Assembly: GCA_035772735.1 (NCBI GenBank)
Contig: JASDFA010000001.1
Coordinates: 75,108,001 to 75,172,000, forward strand
Reading direction: 5' to 3'
DNA length: 64,000 bases
Source: Datura wrightii
Taxonomy: Eukaryota; Streptophyta; Magnoliopsida; Solanales; Solanaceae
The notes under the pieces were generated by a model that did not search any database, had not been told where the DNA came from, and worked only from the letters and a program-made list of their open reading frames with translations. This document shows positions 45,098-56,053 of the stretch, in pieces. The stretch's first letter is position 1. Each line of letters starts with the position of its first letter. Made by a program: the position numbers and the translations under genes.

Positions 45098-45248
45098 ATC
45101 ATACATCCTCATGAAGATTGAATAAGTTGAAAGACTAGGGAAAGAGTTGCGATCCTGAACTGAAAGCTATAAACTAGTTTTTGAAGGAGTGACTAACTCC
45201 GAACTGAGATAGGTATTATAACTGATCTTATGCAACTAGGGTGCATAT

Positions 45249-46500
45249 TTAAACGTGAATAGGACTGATGAATATGAAACTGAATAGAGTATTGAGGAGG
45301 AATTTAGTACCTAATGATGAAACTGAACTGCAAGAGAACAAGTGAGGGTATTTAGCCATCATTTCCACTTCTGCTTCCCATGTAGCTCCCTCAACTAGCT
45401 GGCACCTCCATAAGACCTTTACTGAAGCAACCTCATTATTTCTCAACTTACGAACCTGATGCTCTAGGATCTGAATTGGAACTTCTTTGTAAGTGAGGCT
45501 ATCCTTTACACCAACACACTCTAGAGGTACTACTGAGGTTGGGTCACTGATGCATTTCTTCAACAAGGACACATAGAAGACTGGGTGCACTGAAACAAAC
45601 TCTACAGGCAACTCCAACTCGTAATCCACATTGCCAATGCCTTTTAGAATTCTGTAAGGGCCAATATACCTAGGACTGAGCTTCCCTTTCTTTCTGAATC
45701 TCATCACCCTTTTCATAGGTGAAATTTTCAAGTATACCCAATCATCCACAGCAAACTCCAACTCCCTTTTCCTTATATTTGCATACGATTTCTGTTGGCT
45801 TTGAGCTATTTTCAGTTGTTCCTTGATAAGTTGAAACTTCTGCATGGCCTCATGTACTAAATCAGGTCATATCAAGGTAGATTCACCAACCTCAAACCAC
45901 CCTATAGGATATCTGCACCTCCTACCATATAATGCCTCGAACGGGGTTATCTGAATACTAGAGTGGTAGTTGTTCTTGTATGCAAACTCAATGAGAGGTA
46001 GGTGATCATCCCAAATGCCCTTGAAATCGATCACACAAGCCCTCAATATATCCTCCAAGGTCTGAATCGTCCACTCATCTTGTCCATCGATCTATGGGTG
46101 ATAAGTTGTGTTGAGCTTGACCTGAGTGGTCCTTTCTAAAATGACTTACAGAAATGCAAGGTGAATTGAGTACCTCTATCTGAAATGATGGACAAGGGAA
46201 CCCCGTGTAGTCTAACTAACTCCCAGATGTATAGTCTACCATAATCCTCCACTGAGTTTGTGGTCTTAACCGAGAGGAAATGTGTTGACTTAGTCATTCA
46301 GTCTACAACCACCCAAATGGAGTCATGTTGTCGGTGAGTACGAGGTAGGCCTGTGATAAAGTCCATATTCACTTCTTCCTACTTCCAAGAGGAATACTAA
46401 TATCCTGAGTCATACCCCAGGTCTCTGATGTTCAACTTTGACCTGCTGGTAATTCGGACACTTATCCACAAATTCTGTGATGTCCTTCTTCATGCCATTC
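45249..46500 (-). pseudogene. Integrase and chromodomain-like tail of element H
   Basis: Open frame 45249-45845 (198 aa) covers IRKRELEFAVDDWVYLKIS, the GPY/F module KLSPRYIGPYRILKG, VHPVFYVSLLKKCISDPTSV and the chromodomain-like VKVLWRCQLVEGATWEAE, ending at KYPHLFSC plus a short extra tail. 45867-46058 has DILRACVIDFKGIWDDHLPL and ALYGRRCRYPIGWFEVGES. The catalytic core lies at 46060-46400 with frame breaks. The C-terminal 198 aa is the longest undamaged chromovirus pol end here. Confidence 0.83.
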
Positions 46501-47917
46501 CACTAGTAGATTTCCCGTAGATCACAGTACACCTTGATGGCACCTGGGTGGATAGAGTACCCAGCGCTATGATCTTCCATTAGTGTTCGCTGCCTCAAAT
46601 CATCTACATTTGTAATACACAACCTACCCCGGTAATGAAGTACACCATCTCCCCCTTTAGAGAATGCTTCCACCTCTTTTTTAGAACTGCTTCCTTCAAC
46701 TTGAGAAAAGTTAGGTCTTCATGCTGCTTTGACTTAAGCTCCACCACTAGGGAGGATTCTGACCCACTTTGGACTATGACTCCACCATCTGTTGAATCGA
46801 CCAACTAGACCCCTAACTGAGCCAGTCAATGAACATCTCTAACTAGCTCTTTCTTACCATCATCAACATGAGAAACACTCACCATAGACAATCTACTGAA
46901 GGCGTCAGCCACTACATTGGCCTTACCCAAGTGATACAGCATACTTATGACATAATCCTTCAATAATTCTACCCATCTTCTTTGAGAAAGATTCAAATCC
47001 TTCTGACTGAACACATACTGTAGACTCTTATGATCACTGAACACATCCACATGGACCCCATAGAGACAATGTCTTCAAATCTTCAAAGCAAACACTACCG
47101 CTGCCAATTCAAGATTGTGAGTCAAATAGTTCTTCTCATGAACTTTGAGTTATCTGGAAGCGTAGGCTATGAATTTCCATGTTGCATCAGAATGAAACCA
47201 AGGCTAACTCTAGAGGCATCAAAATAGACTACAAACCCATCTGAACCTTCTAGCAGAGTCAGGACCAGGGTTGTAGTGAGTCAAGTCTTCAACTCCTGAA
47301 AAATCCTCTCACGCTCGTTAGACCACTGAAATATTACCTTCTTCTAAGTTAGTTTGGTCAAAGGGGAGGCAATGGAGAACCCTTCAATGAACTATCTATA
47401 ATAGCTGGCTAGATCCAAGAAACTTCTAATGTCTGATGAGAATTGGGTCTTGTCCATTCCTTGACTTCCGCTATCTTCTGAGGATCCACTTGGATACCCT
47501 CTCTAGAGACCACATGGCCGAGGAAGGCAACCGATTTCAACTAGGATTCATACTTGCTAAATTTTGTGAATAACTAGCGGTCCTTGAGAGTATTCAAAAC
47601 TATTCTCAGATGGTCTACATGCTCCTCCTCTATTCTAGAGTAAACCAGAATATCGTCAATAAAGACAATAACGAACATATCTAGGTATGTCTTGAACACC
47701 CTATTCATCAGATCCATAAAAGTTGCAGGAGCATTGGTTAGTCCAAAAGACATAACTACTAATTTATACTGACCATATCGAGTTCTTAAGGCTATTTTTG
47801 TAATTTCACATTCTCTGACTTTGAGCTGGTGGTATCCCGATCTAAGATCTATTTTGGAAAAATAACTAGCTCCTTGAAGCTGATCGAACAAGTCATCAAT
47901 CCTAGGTAGAGGATACC
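46501..47917 (-). pseudogene. RNase H and RT (catalytic part) of element H
   Basis: 46826-47050 carries MDVFSDHKSLQYVFSQKDLN and VVADAFSRLS (RNase H Asp residues). 47050-47340 holds the YFDAS and HEKNY blocks. The RT palm is at 47574-47917: YPLPRIDDLFDQLQGASYFS, KIDLRSGYHQLKV, VMSFGLTNAPATFMDLMNRV and the intact catalytic IVFIDDILVYSRIEEEH. TAG at 47574-47576 falls on the same codon as one stop in I. The N-terminal 75 residues of the open frame 47574-48143 are antisense LTR of I, not RT. Confidence 0.84.
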
Positions 47918-48081
47918 TGTTATACCTTGTAAAATTCCCAACACCTAGATGGCCTATTAGCATGGTTGTTAAGAGTATTTGAAAGTTATACATGCTAGGA
48001 AAAGGCCCGAGAAAAGACCGGACGAGAAACCTATTGAACCATCGCGGAAGGATCCGGGGCAGAGCCCCTCCGCAATGGCAA

Positions 48082-48123
48082 CGTGTCACGGAGGTGGAGC
48101 CTCCGTGTTGGCTCTGTGACACG
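48082..48123 (+). promoter_or_regulatory. Stem-loop upstream of the TATA box in the LTR of I
   Basis: CGTGTCAC (48082-48089) pairs with GTGACACG (48116-48123), and inside it CGGAGG (48089-48094) pairs with CCTCCG (48100-48105). The 3' LTR copy (56218-56259) keeps the outer stem with one mismatch. A related GTGTCACGGAGG word occurs in O and K. Confidence 0.6.
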
Positions 48124-48144
48124 TTGGCCCTGTCCAGGACCAAC

Positions 48145-48151
48145 TATATAA
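48145..48151 (+). promoter_or_regulatory. TATA box, 5' LTR of I
   Basis: TATATAA in CAACTATATAAGCCCTCCAC, a near-perfect plant core promoter 227 bp into the LTR; it is also present in the 3' LTR. The RNA start is expected about 30 bp downstream. Confidence 0.75.
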
Positions 48152-49056
48152 GCCCTCCACTTCGCTTTTAAATGATAAAATTCTTATAATTTCCAGTGAA
48201 AACAGAGAGAAAATCAGAGAGGAAGAGGAACGAAGGGTTCTTGATAATTCCTTCCGATTTCGCCGTCAAACGCGGTCCAAACTCAAAATTAACTCCAGAT
48301 ACCGAGGTATTTAGCAGCAAGGAGCATTCCTACGGATTTAGTTTTGCGAAATTCGGCCGGCGAATCGTCGTGCTACCGAACTAAGGTAAGTGAAATTGCT
48401 CCAAATTAGTGTTAATATACTCCTAGCCTTAAAGTGAATATTTCTCCCTGCTGGACTTTCGAGAAATAGCGAGGTTCTGTCCGTCTTTCGATAAGCCAAA
48501 GTTCAAGCTATAAATATATTGAAAGTAACATTTTCTTACAGAATATTGGTGTATTTAGTTCTAATTGACATGTATATGAATGTAGTTGGGAGGAACAGCA
48601 GAAGTACTAACGGAAATCCCATCGGTCAGTCGGGTACTCAGAAACCAGGTATGTAAAGCTATTCTTTCGGTAAGCCAGGAAGTACAGTCTAGAAAATAAA
48701 TAGAATAAAGGCTATTAACAAATATCCAGCATATAGGAACGATTTTAGTACAATTTCCAAAAAGCATGCTAGTATATCATTATGTATCATGTAATAATCA
48801 GAATAACGGATAGTCAGATGATTTCAGATAGTAATGTGGTACCCGCTAGTAGCTCAGCATGTTCTTACGTAATACCCGGGATGGAAGTTGTAAAAGCAGT
48901 ATAATGAATTAGCAAGATTATAGATAGTATGTATTACATTTGTTGAGACTGTATCCGATTATAGATGGCACATTTTATGTTATTGAGCTATATCCAGTTA
49001 TAGATGGCATGTTCTATGTTATTGAGTTATATCCAAATATTATCATATCTGTAATC

Positions 49057-49135
49057 AGATATAGAAATAGCTCCAGACACCGATATAGCTCCATATACAG
49101 ATATAGCTCCAGAAACAGATATGGCTCTAGAAATT
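49057..49135 (+). repeat. GATATAGCTCCAGA short tandem array
   Basis: About four imperfect 18-20 bp units (AGATATAGAAATAGCTCCAG, CGATATAGCTCCATATAC, AGATATAGCTCCAGAAAC, AGATATGGCTCTAGAAA). Also present at 57194-57272. Confidence 0.75.
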
Positions 49136-49481
49136 GATGTAGCTTCAAACCTCTGATAATAATAATCAGATAAACAGATAAAGGCCAGGTAGCAGTTAGC
49201 CAGCAATCAGAAACAGTGCAAAAGAGAATATAACATCAGTTGTTTAGTATGGACTGGCCTTGAAATAAAAGAAGAGAATATGATTGGTATTTTTCATTTG
49301 AGCATGCTTGTTGTGTATGTGTTTTGTATGTTGAGACTTGTTGTGGCATGTGTGCACCCTTTAGCATCCCCACCGCCCCTGGGTTATGGTTGTGTCGATA
49401 CCAGATTCAGATACCGCCACCAGCTGGGCGATGCCGTCCGCCTAGAGGACGATGATGGCCGACCACCATGATAATACGGTC

Positions 49482-49700
49482 CAGATTACCCTGCTTGCAG
49501 GGGCAGTACAGTTTGCTCTGCGCATAGCCAGATTACCCTGTTTACAGGGGCAGATTACTCTGTGTGCGCTTGTGGCTGGGGGAAATTTCAGATACAGATT
49601 TTTATAAAATTACCCTGTTGCGTGCTTGCACCCAGGGGCAGTTTCAGTCACAGATACAGTAGCAGATTACCCCATTGCGCACTTGCGCCCAGAGGCAGGA
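49482..49700 (+). repeat. CAGATTACCCTG array in the LTR of I
   Basis: Five spaced copies of (CAG)ATTACCCYR, most followed by a GCTTGCA-type word and GGGGCAG, at about 49482, 49529, 49551, 49608 and 49663. The 3' LTR copy is at 57619-57836. The open frames in it are chance. Confidence 0.75.
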
Positions 49701-50750
49701 GTCTTCGGACTCAGACATAGTTTATTGTCAGAGGCCAAGGCCTGAGCTACGTACCCAAGGGGACCGGTAGGAGGAGCTCACAGTTATCAAATGAGTGGAG
49801 AGACTTATTTTTGGTTGGTTTAGACCCGGGTAGGGGTAAATAGATTGTTTGTTGGTTGGCACCTTTCGGCTTATGGGGGTCGGTCAGGTATTGTGTGTAT
49901 TTATATGTATATCTATATGTGCTACTAGATACTGATAGACAGTAGGACGACACGTCGTCAGGTACGCTCAGTTTAGTTACAGCATAGGTAAACTCTCCCC
50001 AATTATCCTCAGCTAGATAGATTCAGCTATTTCCTGCTTATACTTCATGTTATCGTTGCCCATTTCAGTTGTGTGTTTCAATTTGCTTTACATGCTCAGT
50101 ACCTGTGGTACTGACGCCTGTGGGGGCGCTGCATTGCTTGCCTGTAAGTACACACATGCGAGGAGTCGATCCCTCGTGATCCAGTCAGCAGAGTTATCAG
50201 CTCCAATCCTCCGGAGCTAGATAGTCGGAGGTTGCTCCTATTTATTTTTTTTATTACAGTTTGGGTAGGTCTGGGCCTTGTCCCGACCATTCTATCATTA
50301 CTTCCTAGAGGCTTGGAGTCTGATGTTTCCTGTGGTGGTGGAGCCGGTCGTGTGGGGCCGTGCTTGTATATATGTGTTTAGCTGTTTAGCATTGTTGATT
50401 ATGTTGGCCGCGTGGGGCCATAGTCTGATAGTAGTGGTGACCTTGCTGGTCACATAGTTAATCAGTATTATATTGCTAAGTTACAGATAACTAGACAGCA
50501 TGGTGGCCTTGTCGGCCCGCATAGGTTCCCCTATATGAGATGATTCTGGTTAGTTGATGATACAGTACAGGTGGCTATAGGCCAGTCAGCCGGAGGCTGT
50601 ATTTACAGCCGCTATATAGCTGGTTCGTTTCTTGAAATAGAGTCAGGGTCAGCCAAAGCACCAGATGTGCTCAGGCTGGACCGTTTAGCAACCCAGAGTC
50701 TAGCAGGCACCAGGTGCCCGTCATACCCCCAAGGTGGGGTGTGACAAACT

Positions 50751-50762
50751 TGGTATCAGAGC
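50751..50762 (+). other. Primer-binding site of element I (tRNA-iMet)
   Basis: TGGTATCAGAGC, a perfect match, four bases after the LTR end. Confidence 0.94.
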
Positions 50763-50961
50763 AGTTCGTGTCCCAGGGAGTCTGCAAACCGTGCTAAGTA
50801 GAGTCTTGTCTATGGATGTGTTGTGCACCACATACTATAGGTAGGAGGCTGCGAGGCATAATAGGATGGTTACCCTTCTTTCATACTCAGTCGTGCCATA
50901 GCACAGTACAGTATAAGGTTGATTCTTTTGAAACTTACCACCCTCTTTGTCTACAGATACT

Positions 50962-52331
50962 ATGGCAGATCAGCGACACCCTGCTATAGGAAGGAGATTA
51001 GATACAGCGGCAGGCGAAGGCACCAGCAGGATGCCTCACTTACAGCCAGATTCAGCCCGATCTGAGGGCAATACAGAGGTGTCATCTCGACCCTCCCAGC
51101 AATCTCTGCCTCGTCAGACACCATTTGAGGCAGCACCGCCTCCCACAGCTCCTGCACCCACTTCATCTGATCAGGAGCTATGTAGTGCGATGGTTATGTT
51201 GACCCAGATGCTAGCTACTCAGCGTCAGCCAGTACTACCTGCAGTAGTAGAATCCCTAGGTGGGCCAGGTAGTTCCAGGGTTAGAGAATTTTTGGCATTG
51301 GGACCCCCTCAGTTCACTGGGTCAAATCAACCAGAGGACCCTCAGGATTTCTTGGATCAGATGCAGAGAATTTTTCGGGTTATGCATGTGACCCCAGTAG
51401 AATCCGGTTGAGGGATATTGCTGTTTTGTGGTACGAAAGTTGGGAGAGATCTCGGGGAAGAGATGCAGCCCCTCCTACTTGGTCCAGCTTCTCAGAGGCC
51501 TTCCTGGACCACTACTTACCCCGGGAGGTCAGACAGGCCCGGATGGACCGGTTTTTACACTTAGAGCAGGGGGTCAGGAGCGTCCGTGAGTATTCTTTAC
51601 AGTTCGACTCCTTAGCCCGCTATACTCCAGCGTTTGTGGACACCATGTCGTCCAGAGTCCATCGCTTTATTATGGGCCTGAATTCAGATTACATAGAGAC
51701 GTGCATGACGGCTACCTTGAGAGAGGACATGGACATAGCTAGGGTACAGGCCTTCGCACAGACAATTGAGGGCCTGAGACAGCGGCAGCGGGGCGACAAG
51801 CAGGCGACTTTAGAGTAGCACCGTAGAAACAGACCCGCTGAGATTCAGGGGGAAATTCCAAGGGGGCAGAGACCACGGTTTTTAGATAGGCCATCCAGAT
51901 CTTTACCTCCGGTACAGCAGCAGAGAGCCAGATTTGTTCGCCAGAGTCAGTCAGAGTCCGGTAGCAATTCACGGACAGTAGCATCACCTCAGCAGTGGAG
52001 GGCAGAACATAGTAGATTTGCACCTACCCCTTGTCCTATATTCCACCGACCCCATTCTAAAGCCTGGAGGCAAGGCTTCTCAGGGTGTTATAACTGCGGA
52101 CAGGAAGGGCATTTAATGAGAGATTGTCCGGTCAGAGGACAGGGTAGCCGGGATAGTCTGGATAAAGCATCAGCGGGCCACGAGCTCCAGCAGCCTCAGT
52201 ATGGCGCAGACCCTCAGGATCAACAAATAGGGGCCGAGGTAGATCAGGAGCCTCTGGCTCAAGTGCAGGCCCCAGCCGTACTTACGCATTACCAGGGAGG
52301 CAGGATTCAGAGGCATCTCCCGACGTGGTAA
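50962..52331 (+). pseudogene. gag of element I
   Basis: Start at ATG 50962 (MADQRHPAIGRRL); an upstream in-frame ATG at 50947 is less likely. Domains: disordered Ser/Pro/Gln-rich N-terminus, capsid core from FLALGPPQFTGSNQPEDPQD (about 51290) through the open frame 51408-51818 (WYESWERSRG, FSEAFLDHYLPREVRQARMD, VREYSLQFDSLARYTP), then nucleocapsid with an intact zinc knuckle CYNCGQEGHLMRDC (52086-52127). Damage: a roughly 20-nt gap at about 51405 shifts the frame; TAG at 51816 interrupts the region between capsid and zinc knuckle; the frame drifts again at about 52290 and ends at TAA 52329. Gag forms the cytoplasmic particle. Confidence 0.85.
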
Positions 52332-52845
52332 CAGGTATTTTGATTATCTGCTCATACCCTGTTTATATATCGATTAATCCAGGGTCTACCTTGTCATATA
52401 TTACACCATTTGTGGCCCGGAAGTTGGGTATCGAACCAGAATTTCTTCAGCAGCCCTTTTCAGTGCTTACACCGGTCGGTGACTCGATTACAGCTAAAAG
52501 AGTTTACTGAGGGTGTACGGTAGAGGTTGCTGATCGCCAGACCACAATAGACTTGATAGAACTTGAGATGGTCGACTTCGATGCCATTATGGGTATGAAC
52601 TGGTTAGTGCCATGCTATGCCAACTTACAATGCTGGACCAAGACGGTCCGATTTCACTTTCCGGGGGAAGCAGTGCAAGAGTGGAAAGGGAGCACAGCTA
52701 TGCCAAAAGGTAGGTTTATTTCCTACCTTCAGGCGAGAAAATTAATAGCAAAGGGATATATTTACCATGTAGTTAGAGTCAAAGACGTTCGGGTGGAACC
52801 TCCGACTCTTCAGTCTGTTACCATCTAGTTAGAGTCAAAGATGTT
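52290..52845 (+). pseudogene. Aspartic protease of element I
   Basis: Reading DSEASPDVVTGILIICSYP, then VYISINPGSTLSYITPFVAR: the active-site DPGST has Asn (AAT, 52376-52378) in place of the catalytic Asp. TGA at 52508-52510 follows RVY, where A and G have Arg. The frame 52553-52828 continues LEMVDFDAIMGMNWLVPCYA and KGRFISYLQARKLIAKGYIY. It ends in a 56-bp tandem duplication (52764-52819 and 52820-52875), which shifts the frame into that of RT. It cannot be active. Confidence 0.85.
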
Positions 52846-52875
52846 ATGGTGGAACCTCCGACTCTTCAGTCTGTT
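52764..52875 (+). repeat. 56-bp tandem duplication
   Basis: Two adjacent copies starting ACCATGTAGTTAGAGTCAAA (52764) and ACCATCTAGTTAGAGTCAAA (52820), with few differences. 56 is not a multiple of three, so the duplication itself breaks the PR-RT frame. Confidence 0.92.
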
Positions 52876-54250
52876 CCAGTGGTCAATGAATTCCCTAACG
52901 TGTTTCCAGATAAGTTGCCTGGTATCCCTCCCGAAAGGGAGATAGACTTTGCAATTGACTTGTTTCCAGGGACTCAACCTATATCCATTCCCCCGTATCG
53001 CATGGCACCAGCTGAGCTTAGAGAGTTGAAAGAGCAGTTAAAAGATTTGCTCGACAAAGGCTTTATCAGGCCTAGTACTTCCCCGTGGGGTGCGCCAGTT
53101 CTATTTGTAAGAAATAAAGATGGCTCACTCCGCATGTGTATAGACTACCGGCAGCTGAACAAGGTAACGGTTAAAAACAAATACCCGCTCCCTAGAATAG
53201 ATGATTTATTTGACCAGTTGCAGGGGCCCAGATGTTTCTCTAAGATAGATCTGAGGTTCGGATACCACCAGGTCCGAGTTCGTGAGAGGGACATTCCAAA
53301 GACTGCTTTCAGGACCAAATATGGCCACTTTAAATTTCTAGTCATGTCTTTTGGGCTGACGAATGCTCCCGCAGTGTTTATGGACCTGATGAATATCATA
53401 TTCAGACCATATTTGGATCTGTTCGTGATAGTATTTATCGATGATATTCTGGTATATTCGCGTTCAGAGACAGATCATCAGAACCATTTATGGACAGTAC
53501 TCTAGATCCTTAGAGATCGTTAGCTATATGCCAAATTTTCTAAGTGTGAGTTCTGGCTGAACTCAGTTGCCTTTTTGGGGCATATCGTGTCGGATGCTGG
53601 TATACAGGTGGACACACAAAAAATAGAGGCGGTCAAGACATGGCCCAGACCTACCACTCCGACCGAGGTTCACAGTTTCCTGGGTTTAGCAGGGTATTAC
53701 CGGAGATTTGTTGAAGGATTCTCCACTATAGCTGCACCTCTGAACAAGCTAACACAGAAAGCAGCAAAATTTCAGTGGATGGAGGCATGTGAGCAGAGTT
53801 TTCAAGAGTTGAAAGACAAATTGACCTCCGCCCCAGTACTAGCATTGCCAGAGGGAACAGATGGGTATGCAGTGTATTGCGACGCTTCAGGTATTGGACT
53901 GGGTTGTGTGCTGATGCAGCATGGAAAGTTAATTGCTTATGCTTCCAGACAGTTGAGGAAGCACGAAAAGAACTATCCGACCCATGACCTGGAACTAGCC
54001 GCAGTGATCCACGCTTTGAAAATCTGGAGGCATTATCTGTATGGCATTCATGTAGACATTTTTAAAGATCATAAAAGTCTGCAGTACATTTTCACACAGA
54101 GGGAGTTAAATCTGCGGCAGTGTCGTTGGTTAGAATTGCTGAAAGATTATGATGTAAATATTCTCTACCACCCAGGGAGAGCTAATGTAGTAGCAGATGC
54201 CCTCAGCCGTAAGTCAATGGGGAGTTTAGCATATTTGCGACCCGAGAAGC
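52846..54250 (+). pseudogene. RT and RNase H of element I
   Basis: RT: GIPPEREIDFAIDLFPGTQP, GFIRPSTSPWGAPVLFVRNK, LRMCIDYRQLNKVTVKNKYP, FSKIDLRFGYHQVRV, VMSFGLTNAPAVFMDLMN and the catalytic VFIDDILVYSRSE (about 53434-53472). Stops TAG at 53503 and 53521 break it. RNase H: VYCDASGIGLGCVLM (Asp), HEKNYPTHDLELAAVIHAL (Glu), DIFKDHKSLQYIF (Asp) and NVVADALSRK (Asp), all four catalytic residues kept, in the 361-aa frame 53575-54660. Apart from the stops, the whole stretch to 55782 is in one frame. Confidence 0.9.
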
Positions 54251-55782
54251 GGGAGTTAGCCAAAGAAATTCATCAGCTAGCTTGTTTAGCCATTCGAGTA
54301 GTAAAGATAGAAAATAACAGAGTGGTGATTCAGAACTCTGTTGTGTCATCGTTAGTTACAAAGGTAAAGGAACGGCAGTATGAGGACCCTGACTTAGTCC
54401 AGCTCAGAGATAGAGTTCAGAAAGGTAAGGAACCAGACTTCCAAGTGACTGAGGATGAAGTGCTGCGTTGTAAGGGCCGCCTATGTGTCCCGAATGTTTC
54501 AGGGCTTCACCAACAAATCATGCATGAGGTACATTACGCTCGCTATTCCCTCCATCCAGGAGCAACGAAAATGTACCACGACATCAGAGACATCTACTGG
54601 TGGCCAGGTATGAAAGCTGATATAGCTGTATTTGTATTTAGATGTCCTAACTGCCAGTAGGTGAAAGCAGAACACCAGAAACCGGGCGGTCTGACGCAGG
54701 ATATAGCCGTGCCTTTGTGGAAATGGGAAGCGATAAATATGGATTTTGTAACAGGGATACCCCGTACCAGACATAGACACGATTCTATTCGGGTCATAGT
54801 TGACAGGCTAACAAAATCAGCTCATTTCCTGCTAGTGAAAGCTACCTTCTCGGCTGAGGATTATGCCGAACTATATATCAAAGAAATAGTTAGATTACAT
54901 GGAGTGCCGGTATCTATTATTTCAGACAGAGGAGCATAGTTTACAGCTAGATTTTGGCAGTCATTCCAGAGAGGCCTAGGGACACAGATTAACTTAAGTA
55001 CAGCCTTTCATCCTCAGACAGACGGGCAAGAAGAACGAACTATCCAGATGCTCGAAGATATGCTACGAGCGTGTGTACTAGATTTTGGGGGTAGCTGGGA
55101 TGAGCATCTTCCGTTGATTGAATTTGCCTATAATAACAGTTATCATTCAGCTATCCAGATGGCGCCCTTTGAAGCATTATACGGGCGAAAATGTAGATCA
55201 CCTGTTGGCTGGTTTGAAGTGGGAGAGTCAGCGTTGATTGGGCCAGACATCATTCAACAGTCAGAGGAGAAGGTAAAGCTTATCATAGAACGCCTACTGA
55301 CTGCTCAGAGCCTCCAGAAGTCTTATGCAGATATGCGGCGCAAAAATCTAGAATTTGCAGTGGATGGCTGAGTATATTTGAAAGTGTCTCCGATGAAAGG
55401 GGTGATGAGATTTGGCAAGAAATGCAAGCTTAGCCCGAGGTTCATTGGGCCATATCAGATTCGGCGGAGAATAGGCCGAGTTGCATACGAATTGAACTTG
55501 CCTCCAGAGTTAGCGTCTGTTCACCCAATATTCCATGTATCTATGTTGAGGAAGTTCATAGGAGACCCTTCCATAGTTGTTCCAGTTCAAGATGTCCAGA
55601 TCACAAAAGAGTTAGCATATGAAGAGGTTCCAATAGCTATACTAGACAGACAGATCCGTAGACTAAGAACGAAAGATGTTGCTTCAGTCAAAGTATTATG
55701 GCGTAACAGGAACCGAGAAGAGATGACAAGGGAAGCCAAGGAGGACATGAAAGACAGATATCCCCACTTATTCCAGACATAG
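54251..55782 (+). pseudogene. Integrase and chromodomain-like tail of element I
   Basis: Zinc domain: HYARYSLHPGATKMYHD ... CPNC (54535-54657), then TAG at 54658. Catalytic core: INMDFVTGIP (Asp), IISDRGA (Asp) followed by TAG at 54937, FHPQTDGQEERTIQMLEDM (Glu). Then RRKNLEFAVDG, TGA at 55369, GPY/F module KLSPRFIGPYQIRR, VHPIFHVSMLRKFIGDPS, chromodomain-like VKVLWRNRNREEMTREAKED and the ending DRYPHLFQT, stop at 55780-55782. Relatives in the window have Gln, Gln and Trp at the three stop positions, so single base changes explain them. The DDE residues are intact. Confidence 0.9.
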
Positions 55783-56040
55783 ACAAACAGGAGGTATGCT
55801 AGAACTGTTTTTCCTTATGAATGCTTATACCTCATATATGATAGCAGGCGATTGATTATAGACAATTATGAATGAATATTATTATATCATGTGGAGTACC
55901 TGTATTGGGCTTTTCTACTTTTCAGGTTTTTGGGATAGTCCATATTACTGGGGAAACTCTGCCGAAATTTTTCTAGAAACAAGTTGAGTAAGTTGGGAAG
56001 TCCTCTAGATAGAAGTTTACATTCGAGGACGAATGTTCTT
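55783..56040 (+). other. 3' untranslated interior of I
   Basis: 258 bp between the pol stop and the polypurine tract; non-coding, with the family motif CATTCGAGGACGAATGTTC (56017-56035) just upstream of the tract. Confidence 0.7.
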
Positions 56041-56053
56041 AAGGGGGGGAGAA
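56041..56053 (+). other. Polypurine tract of element I
   Basis: AAGGGGGGGAGAA immediately before TGTTATACCCC. Best-preserved tract in the window. Confidence 0.92.

Larger units (their letters stand above)
47918..50746 (+). repeat. 5' LTR of element I
   Basis: 2829 bp, TGTTATACCTTG...GGGGTGTGACA. It contains a GC-rich hairpin upstream of a TATA box (48082-48151), a 43-bp tandem pair with the TTATAGATGGCA block (about 48950-49035), an 18-20 bp GATATAGCTCCAGA array (49057-49135) and a CAGATTACCCTG array (49482-49700). It is colinear with 56054-58887. Confidence 0.93.

Noticed and set aside
47574..48143. A 189-aa frame taken as an intact RT gene
   Set aside because: It crosses the edge of element I at 47918; the first 75 residues are antisense LTR. 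It is reported as a finding, not as a gene.
49280..49471. Frames such as 49280-49471, 57417-57608, 57699-57980, 58675-58971 and the minus-strand 56698-56904
   Set aside because: They lie inside the LTRs of I, occur in both LTR copies by descent and have no protein family features.
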